A stretch of DNA of 10,530 nt, taken from Candidatus Omnitrophota bacterium (GTDB lineage: Bacteria; Verrucomicrobiota; Verrucomicrobiia; Limisphaerales; UBA1319). Position numbers and translations under genes: made by a program. The notes below the pieces were generated by a model, which was not told the origin of the DNA, ran no database searches, and saw only the letters and a program-made list of their open reading frames with translations. Shown here piece by piece: positions 6,189-10,530 of the stretch; the first letter of the stretch is position 1, and every line of letters starts with the position of its first letter. Location of the stretch: contig JAMCZD010000162.1 in NCBI GenBank assembly GCA_023473405.1, forward strand, positions 1 through 10,530, written 5' to 3'.

Positions 6189-7282
6189 TCCGATTGTTAC
6201 TGATTCTTTTGACTCTTGGCGTCGCGCAGGTCGTTGCGTCAACCAATTCTCCCGCACCCCCCGCCGTCCAGGGCAGCACACCGGCGGACGCGAACGCATC
6301 CCGGACCAACAACAACCCGGTCATTATCTTATCGGACGGCGGCATTGAAATGGACGCGCTCAAGGGGGTCGTCATTTACCGAAAAAACGTCCGGGTCCTT
6401 GATGCTCAAATCGAGCTGGCTTGCGAGCAGTTAACCGCCAGCCACATGGCCCTCGAGAACGGCACCTTGGGCGATGTGACGGCCGAAACCAATGTGGTGA
6501 TTGCTTTCAAAGACCGCGACAACGTAAAAATCATTCGCGGTGACAAGGCTGTCTATACGGTAACCAACGACACTGTTATAGTCAGCGGAAATCCGGAGCT
6601 CCGCGTCTATAATTTCACGAATAATGTCGCCAACCTCACCAATCACGTTACCACCAACGCCGACGCCCCAAAGCCGCTTATTGAAAGGCTGTTGGCGAAC
6701 GCCAATGAGACCAATGTGTTCAACCTCGAGACCAATGTATTCAAGGAACCTCCCAGCGTCGAGACCACGACCGACGGGTCTTTCGTCCTCGAACGCCAGA
6801 AAGGCCAATTCCGGGTAACCGGCAAACCAAAAACTGTCTACTACGGCCAACCGCTGCGACCGGTTGCGACCAATGTTACCAATTCCGCCGAAACCTCGAA
6901 GGGCAGGGGACTGGCTGAGACAACCGGGCCGCAATCACTCCATACCACCGCGGTTCCCCCGATCCTGCTGAACACGAATCTTCCGCGGACACTCCAGCCC
7001 CCAACCGGCTTGGAACATCCCGGGTCCAGCACGGGAGCCCTGACTGTAACCCCCGGCGCCAATACCAATGCACCGATTTCCATCCCTTGGAGCACGAATC
7101 AACCGCTGATGATCCACCCGGCTCCCATTCGAGCCAATACCAACCTGACAGGATCGTTGACCGGGAGGGTGGACAAGGCAACCACCAACGCGGCTGGCAC
7201 CAACGCCGCCCCTGCCAATCCGGCCAAAAAATGGAAGTTCACCATGCCCGAGCGCGGCATGGTTCCCTTCCGGAATTGGTGA
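6185..7282 (+). CDS. LptA/OstA-like periplasmic protein with long Asn/Thr/Pro-rich tail
   Basis: LptA proteins form the periplasmic beta-jellyroll bridge that carries LPS towards the outer membrane. Residues 1-18 (MIRLLLILLTLGVAQVVA) look like a signal peptide. About 45-142 fits the OstA/LptA domain: ILSDGGIEMDALKGVVIYRK, NVRVLDAQIELACEQL, GDKAVYTVTNDTVIVSGNPE. A further strand-like segment lies near 198-221 (SFVLERQKGQFRVTGKPK). The rest, to residue 365, is rich in Asn, Thr and Pro and looks disordered, making the protein about twice the size of Escherichia coli LptA (185 residues). It ends in a basic and aromatic stretch, KKWKFTMPERGMVPFRNW. The start overlaps the LptC-like stop as ATGA (6185-6188), so translation is probably coupled. 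lptB begins 33 bases downstream. The LptA role is inferred from domain and neighbours. Confidence 0.75.
   Translation: MIRLLLILLTLGVAQVVASTNSPAPPAVQGSTPADANASRTNNNPVIILSDGGIEMDALKGVVIYRKNVRVLDAQIELACEQLTASHMALENGTLGDVTAETNVVIAFKDRDNVKIIRGDKAVYTVTNDTVIVSGNPELRVYNFTNNVANLTNHVTTNADAPKPLIERLLANANETNVFNLETNVFKEPPSVETTTDGSFVLERQKGQFRVTGKPKTVYYGQPLRPVATNVTNSAETSKGRGLAETTGPQSLHTTAVPPILLNTNLPRTLQPPTGLEHPGSSTGALTVTPGANTNAPISIPWSTNQPLMIHPAPIRANTNLTGSLTGRVDKATTNAAGTNAAPANPAKKWKFTMPERGMVPFRNW
6707..6744 (+). repeat. Two-copy 21-bp tandem repeat inside the LptA-like gene
   Basis: GAGACCAATGTGTTCAA at 6707-6723 recurs with one change at 6728-6744, a 21-base period that keeps frame. It encodes ETNVFNL then ETNVFKE at residues 175-188, at the start of the Asn/Thr-rich part. 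It suggests the low-complexity part grew by small in-frame duplications. Confidence 0.7.
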
Positions 7283-7315
7283 TGCCACAGGTATGCCACG
7301 AGCGACTCGTTTGAA

Positions 7316-8038
7316 ATGATCCTTTTTAAGACCGAAAAACTGGTCAAGAAATTCCGGCGCCGTCCGGTAGTGGCCGGTGTGTCCATTCAAGTGGTTGCGG
7401 GCGAGATCGTCGGGTTGCTGGGGCCAAATGGAGCCGGTAAGACAACCACGTTCAACATGGCGGTCGGGGTGCTGAAGCCGGATGAAGGAAGCGTCTTCTT
7501 CCGGGAACAGGACATCACCCGGCTGCCGATGCACCAGCGGGCGAGATTGGGCATTGGTTATCTCACCCAGGAACCGTCGGTGTTTCGCAAACTGACCGTT
7601 GAACAAAATATCCTGGCCATCCTCGAGACCTGCCGGTTGAACGCCGCGGAAAGGCGGGTGCGTTTAAAGTATTTGCTCGAAGAATTGGACTTGACACCGT
7701 TGGCGAAACACATGGCCTACACGCTGAGCGGCGGGGAAAAACGCCGGCTGGAGGTGACGCGCGCCCTGGTCACCAGTCCGCAATTGCTCCTCCTGGATGA
7801 GCCGTTCAGCGGTATCGACCCCATCGCCGTTTACGAGGTGCAGAAGATCGTGCGGCGCCTCAAGGAACAAGGATTGGGCATCCTCATCACCGATCATAAC
7901 GTGCGCGAGACGCTCAAGTTGGTGGACCGCGCCTATTTGATCCACCGGGGAGAAGTGGTTTGCGAAGGCACCGGCGAATTCCTCGTGAACGACACTCGGG
8001 CACGCGAGATTTACTTGGGACCGGAATTCAATCTCTGA
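7316..8038 (+). CDS. lptB: LPS export ABC transporter ATP-binding protein
   Basis: LptB is the cytoplasmic ATPase dimer that powers LPS extraction by LptF and LptG. The 240 residues show all ABC motifs: Walker A GPNGAGKTT (36-44), Q-loop Gln85 in YLTQEPSVF, signature LSGGEKRR (137-144), Walker B LLLLDEP (157-163) with Glu162, D-loop SGIDPIA (165-171) and switch His194 in ITDHNVRETL. The YLTQEPSVFRKLTVEQNI and FSGIDPIAVYEVQKI stretches are LptB-specific in style and separate it from branched-chain amino-acid ATPases (LivF/LivG). The usual length is about 240. The neighbours (Kdo synthesis, LptC-like, LptA-like) support the call. The permease genes lptF and lptG are not in the window and must lie elsewhere. 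No clear ribosome site precedes ATG 7316. Confidence 0.96.
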   Translation: MILFKTEKLVKKFRRRPVVAGVSIQVVAGEIVGLLGPNGAGKTTTFNMAVGVLKPDEGSVFFREQDITRLPMHQRARLGIGYLTQEPSVFRKLTVEQNILAILETCRLNAAERRVRLKYLLEELDLTPLAKHMAYTLSGGEKRRLEVTRALVTSPQLLLLDEPFSGIDPIAVYEVQKIVRRLKEQGLGILITDHNVRETLKLVDRAYLIHRGEVVCEGTGEFLVNDTRAREIYLGPEFNL

Positions 8039-8070
8039 ACCGACTAACGGAGCTCGATCTCCTTATTGAA

Positions 8071-9018
8071 ATGCAACGCGACATTATTACCGTCGAACGT
8101 TTCTACACCCTCCACGCCGGCAACCTGCAGCTCAAGCTCGTCGCCGGCTCCGGCGGGCTGGCCCGGTTCATTCGCGAGCCGACGGTGAACCGTCCGGGGC
8201 TCGCCCTGGCGGGATTTACCAAGTATTTTGCCAGCAAACGCATTCAGGTGATCGGCAGCGCGGAGGCGACTTTTCTCAAGTCCCTGCCGCCCCAGGAGCG
8301 CGAGCTGCGCTATTCGCTCCTTTTCTCCTATAAAATCCCCTGCGTCGTTCTGTGCCGCGGGATTAACGCGGACCGGCTGCTGCTGCGGGCCGCCGACCAA
8401 GCCGAGGTGCCCGTCTTCAAGTGCCCCTTTATCACCATGAAATTCATCAACCTGGCCACGCTCGCCCTCGAAATGATGTTCGCCCCCTACGGTAGCGAGC
8501 TGGGCAGCATGGTGGACATCCTGGGGGTCGGCGTCATTATCAAGGGCGAGAGCGGCATAGGCAAAAGCGAGTGCGTGCTCGAGTTGATCGAGCGCGGTTA
8601 CAGCTTGGTCTCCGATGACGTCACCAAGGTGACCTTGGTGGACGGACGGGAAATCATGGGAACCAGCCCCGCCATCACCCGCAGCCACATGGAAGTCCGC
8701 GGCATCGGCATTATTAATGTTCCCGCCATGTTCGGAATCAAGAGCGTCCGCGCCGAAAAGCGGGTCGACCTGGTCGTGACCTTGAAAGCGTGGCAGGATG
8801 TGCCTAATGTGGATCGGTTGGGGATGGAAGAGGAATACGTCAAGATTCTGGGGCTGGACGTGCCACACATTATCATACCCGTCCGGCCCGGGCGGAATTT
8901 GGCTCGTTTGGTCGAAGTGGCAGCGTTTCAGGCCAAATTGAAAAGCTCCGGCTATAATCCGGCCAAGCAATTCAATGCCGCCCTGATCGAAAAAATGGCC
9001 TCGGGTCAGAACCGCTAA
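8071..9018 (+). CDS. hprK: HPr kinase/phosphorylase
   Basis: HPrK phosphorylates HPr on a serine using ATP or pyrophosphate and can remove that phosphate again, linking carbon state to regulation. Its substrate HPr is the next gene. I chose ATG 8071, giving 315 residues that begin MQRDIITVERFY as usual for the family; the frame is open back to 7960, but that part overlaps lptB. The N-terminal domain spans about 1-130. The kinase domain has P-loop GESGIGKS (159-166), VSDD (180-183) and the family signature MEVRGIGIINVPAMFG (207-222), then PVRPGRNLARLVEVAA (270-285). The His of the HGVLVDxxG motif before the P-loop, part of the active site in Lactobacillus casei HPrK, is replaced here: LGSMVDILG has Leu144. 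The nearest GGAG (8049-8052) is rather far, 18 bases upstream. Confidence 0.93.
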   Translation: MQRDIITVERFYTLHAGNLQLKLVAGSGGLARFIREPTVNRPGLALAGFTKYFASKRIQVIGSAEATFLKSLPPQERELRYSLLFSYKIPCVVLCRGINADRLLLRAADQAEVPVFKCPFITMKFINLATLALEMMFAPYGSELGSMVDILGVGVIIKGESGIGKSECVLELIERGYSLVSDDVTKVTLVDGREIMGTSPAITRSHMEVRGIGIINVPAMFGIKSVRAEKRVDLVVTLKAWQDVPNVDRLGMEEEYVKILGLDVPHIIIPVRPGRNLARLVEVAAFQAKLKSSGYNPAKQFNAALIEKMASGQNR

Positions 9019-9075
9019 TTTCTCCTTGGCGCTTATGACGCACTTATCCATTATACCCAGTCAATATTGAATGCG

Positions 9076-9378
9076 ATGAGCGGAAATCAAAAACCGGTCG
9101 AAAAAAACGACTCTATCTCCCGCAATATGGTGGTCACCAATAAACTTGGTCTCCATGCCCGTCCCGCTGCGATGTTTGTCAAAACCGCCAACCGCTTTTC
9201 GTGTAGCATTTTCGTGGAAAAAGATGGCGAAAGGGTCAATGGCAAAAGCATCATGGGTCTCATGATGCTCGCGGCCGGCCCCGGCAGCCGACTTCGAGTT
9301 CTTGCCGAAGGTCTCGACGCCCCACAAGCCCTGAACGAGTTGGAAGCACTCGTCCACCGCAAATTCGATGAGGATTAA
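9076..9378 (+). CDS. Phosphocarrier protein HPr
   Basis: HPr is a small cytoplasmic protein that receives phosphate on a histidine from PTS enzyme I and on a serine from HPrK. The 100-residue product has the histidine site GLHARPAAMF with His27, and the serine site NGKSIMGLM with Ser58. The His-Ser distance of 31 equals that of Bacillus subtilis HPr (15 and 46), so both sites are intact. The N-terminus is about 12 residues longer than usual and polar. ATG 9076 was chosen because a start at ATG 9127 would cut off the first strand; TTG 9067 would add three residues. No convincing ribosome site is seen. It lies 57 bases after hprK, and its stop overlaps the gatC start by one base. Enzyme I and sugar permeases are not in view, so a purely regulatory role is possible. 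Confidence 0.92.
   Translation: MSGNQKPVEKNDSISRNMVVTNKLGLHARPAAMFVKTANRFSCSIFVEKDGERVNGKSIMGLMMLAAGPGSRLRVLAEGLDAPQALNELEALVHRKFDED
9370..9374 (+). promoter_or_regulatory. Ribosome binding site of gatC
   Basis: GAGGA lies within the end of the HPr gene, 3 bases before the gatC ATG. It is the clearest Shine-Dalgarno match in the window and, with the TAATG overlap, fits stop-restart coupling from HPr to gatC. Confidence 0.6.
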
Positions 9379-9656
9379 TGGAATTCGATATAAAATACGT
9401 TGCCCATCTCGCCCGAGTGCGCTTGAGCCCGGCTGAAGAACAAACCCTGGGCACCCAACTCAAACAAATCCTGACTTATATCGACAAGCTAAACGAATTG
9501 GACGTTAGCCAAATCGAGCCCACCGCGCACGCCGTCCCCTTGGTCAACGTGACCAGGCCGGACGTAACCCGGCCTTCCATTGCCAGCTCCGACGCGCTGC
9601 GAAATGCGCCCGCCCAGACCAACGGGCTCTTCCTGGTGCCCAAGATCATCGAATAA
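9378..9656 (+). CDS. gatC: Asp/Glu-tRNA amidotransferase subunit C
   Basis: GatC is the small subunit that wraps around GatA and holds it to GatB in the GatCAB complex, which turns Glu-tRNA(Gln) into Gln-tRNA(Gln) and Asp-tRNA(Asn) into Asn-tRNA(Asn). The 92 residues show the family pattern: YVAHLARVRLSPAEE (7-21), LKQILTYIDKLNELDVS (28-44), the IEPTAHAVPLVNVTRPD linker (46-62), and the end GLFLVPKIIE (83-92). The length is typical. The start shares one base with the HPr stop (TAATG) and gatA begins 2 bases after the stop, so the three are probably made from one message. Confidence 0.95.
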   Translation: MEFDIKYVAHLARVRLSPAEEQTLGTQLKQILTYIDKLNELDVSQIEPTAHAVPLVNVTRPDVTRPSIASSDALRNAPAQTNGLFLVPKIIE

Positions 9657-9658
9657 GC

Positions 9659-10530
9659 ATGCCCAACCGATTAACCCTGTCCGAACTGTCCGCCAAACTG
9701 GCGGCGCGTGAAATCTCCTCGTGCCAGGCAACTCAGGCATGCCTGGACCAAATCGATCGCGTCGATCCCCAACTCCACGCATTCATTAGCGTCGATGTGC
9801 CCGATACCCTGGCACAGGCCGACGCCGCCGACCGCGAGATCGCCGCGTCGGGCATCCCGTCCGATCGCCCGCTGCTCGGCATTCCCATCGCCATCAAAGA
9901 CCTCATCGCGGTTATAAACCAACCGCTCCAGTGCGCCTCGCGCATCCTGAAGAATTTTATCTCGCCTTATGATGCCACGGTGGTCCGCCGATTGAAGGCC
10001 GCCGGCGCGGTCGTTTTTGGACGCCTTAACATGGACGAGTTCGCCATGGGCAGCTCCACCGAGAACTCCGCCTTCGGCATGACCCACAATCCCTGGGAAC
10101 TGTCCCGCATCCCTGGCGGGTCGTCCGGCGGATCGGCTGCGGCGGTTGCCGCCGATGAATGCATCGCCGCCCTGGGCTCGGATACCGGCGGATCGATTCG
10201 CCAACCTGCCGCCCTGTGCGGTTGTGTCGGGGTCAAACCCACTTACGGCCGCGTCTCCCGTTACGGGCTCGTCGCCTTTGCCTCGTCGCTCGACCAGATC
10301 GGGCCCCTGAGCAAGACCGTTCGCGACGCTGCCCTCCTGCTGCGCGCCATCAGCGGCCACGATGAATATGATTCCACCAGCCTGCCTCAGGCGGTTCCCG
10401 ATTGCGCCGCCGCCCTCGAGGGCCCGATCAAGGGGCTCAAGCTCGGACTGCCCAAGGAATACTCGATTCCTGGAATCGACCCCGCTGTCCATCAAGCGGT
10501 GCAAACCGCCATTCGGCAACTCGAAGAACT
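9659..10530 (+). CDS. gatA: Asp/Glu-tRNA amidotransferase subunit A, cut by window end
   Basis: GatA is the glutaminase subunit of GatCAB: it releases ammonia from glutamine and channels it to GatB. About 290 of the usual 480-490 residues are present. The amidase-signature triad is intact: Lys80 in IAIKD, cis-Ser155 in GGSSGGSA and Ser179 in SDTGGSIRQPA, each one above the Staphylococcus aureus numbering (79, 154, 178). NMDEFAMGSSTENSAFGMTHNPW (read 124-146) and VKPTYGRVSRYGL are GatA-specific and separate it from other amidases. The start is ATG 9659, 2 bases after gatC. GatA beside gatC implies the cell uses the indirect route to Gln-tRNA or Asn-tRNA; gatB is expected downstream or elsewhere. 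The C-terminal part lies beyond the right edge. Confidence 0.98.
   Translation, partial: MPNRLTLSELSAKLAAREISSCQATQACLDQIDRVDPQLHAFISVDVPDTLAQADAADREIAASGIPSDRPLLGIPIAIKDLIAVINQPLQCASRILKNFISPYDATVVRRLKAAGAVVFGRLNMDEFAMGSSTENSAFGMTHNPWELSRIPGGSSGGSAAAVAADECIAALGSDTGGSIRQPAALCGCVGVKPTYGRVSRYGLVAFASSLDQIGPLSKTVRDAALLLRAISGHDEYDSTSLPQAVPDCAAALEGPIKGLKLGLPKEYSIPGIDPAVHQAVQTAIRQLEE

Noticed and set aside
7299..7309. Small inverted repeat CGAG-CGA-CTCG just before lptB
   Set aside because: The stem is only 4 bp with a 3-base loop and no T-run follows; it is too weak to be a terminator or regulator.
6935..7606. Open frame of 223 codons on the - strand across the lptA-like/lptB junction
   Set aside because: It overlaps two supported genes, including the lptB Walker A region, and has no motif of its own.
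7960..8070. Extended N-terminus of HPrK starting inside lptB
   Set aside because: The 37 extra residues are Arg-rich, lie mostly in the lptB coding region out of frame, and HPrK family proteins begin at the equivalent of ATG 8071.
8044..9051. Long open frame (335 codons) on the - strand opposite hprK
   Set aside because: It mirrors hprK exactly in extent, has no recognisable domain, and its composition is that of an antisense shadow of a GC-rich gene. The + strand protein carries all HPrK motifs.
9026..9054. TTGGCG and CATTAT with a 17-base spacer before the HPr gene, a possible promoter
   Set aside because: Each box matches only four of six consensus bases. In a gap of 57 bases such a pair can easily arise by chance, so it is not annotated.
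9671..10519. Open frame of 282 codons on the - strand opposite gatA
   Set aside because: GatA with its full catalytic triad occupies the + strand. The reverse product is Gly/Arg/Asp-rich without a known motif.
157..10530. Search for mobile elements, CRISPR, phage, toxin-antitoxin or defence genes
   Set aside because: Every + strand gene is a recognisable housekeeping or envelope gene. No terminal repeats, transposase motifs, repeat-spacer arrays or abrupt composition changes are visible.

Overview
The window is a moderately GC-rich, gene-dense bacterial segment. Thirteen genes run on the + strand, and a fourteenth, a cut-off short-chain dehydrogenase, points off the left edge on the - strand. 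The Kdo synthesis and Lpt transport genes show a Gram-negative cell with lipopolysaccharide. The mix of an HPr kinase next to the Lpt genes, a metal-type KdsA, and an Asn/Thr-rich extension on the LptA-like protein fits the Verrucomicrobiota or a PVC relative best. That placement is inferred from gene content and protein style; no rRNA or marker search was possible.

Layout: 1-66 holds the start of a divergent SDR oxidoreductase. 157-3654 holds central and amino-acid metabolism: phosphate acetyltransferase (pta), histidinol-phosphate aminotransferase (hisC) and an ArgA-type N-acetylglutamate synthase, separated by 12-15 bases. 3670-4239 encodes a YkuD-fold L,D-transpeptidase-like protein that cannot have a signal peptide in this reading frame. 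An 88-base gap (4240-4327) carries a 9-bp hairpin and a weak -10-like box. 4328-8038 is the lipopolysaccharide block kdsA-kdsC-lptC-like-lptA-like-lptB: two steps of Kdo synthesis, then three parts of the machine that carries LPS to the outer membrane. It flows into hprK (8071-9018) and its substrate HPr (9076-9378). gatC and gatA follow (the latter cut by the right edge), two subunits of the tRNA-dependent amidotransferase.

The order kdsC-lptC-lptA-lptB followed by phosphotransfer genes resembles the proteobacterial kdsC-lptCAB-rpoN-hpf-ptsN cluster, but here rpoN, hpf and ptsN are absent and hprK sits 32 bases after lptB. Many junctions overlap or nearly touch (kdsC/lptC, lptC/lptA, HPr/gatC, gatC/gatA), so translational coupling is likely.

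I found no mobile element, CRISPR array, tRNA, rRNA or phage gene, and no clearly new system. The observations most worth checking are a missing conserved histidine in HPrK, the long low-complexity tail of the LptA-like protein, the signal-less YkuD protein, and the compact LPS/HPrK/GatCA arrangement.
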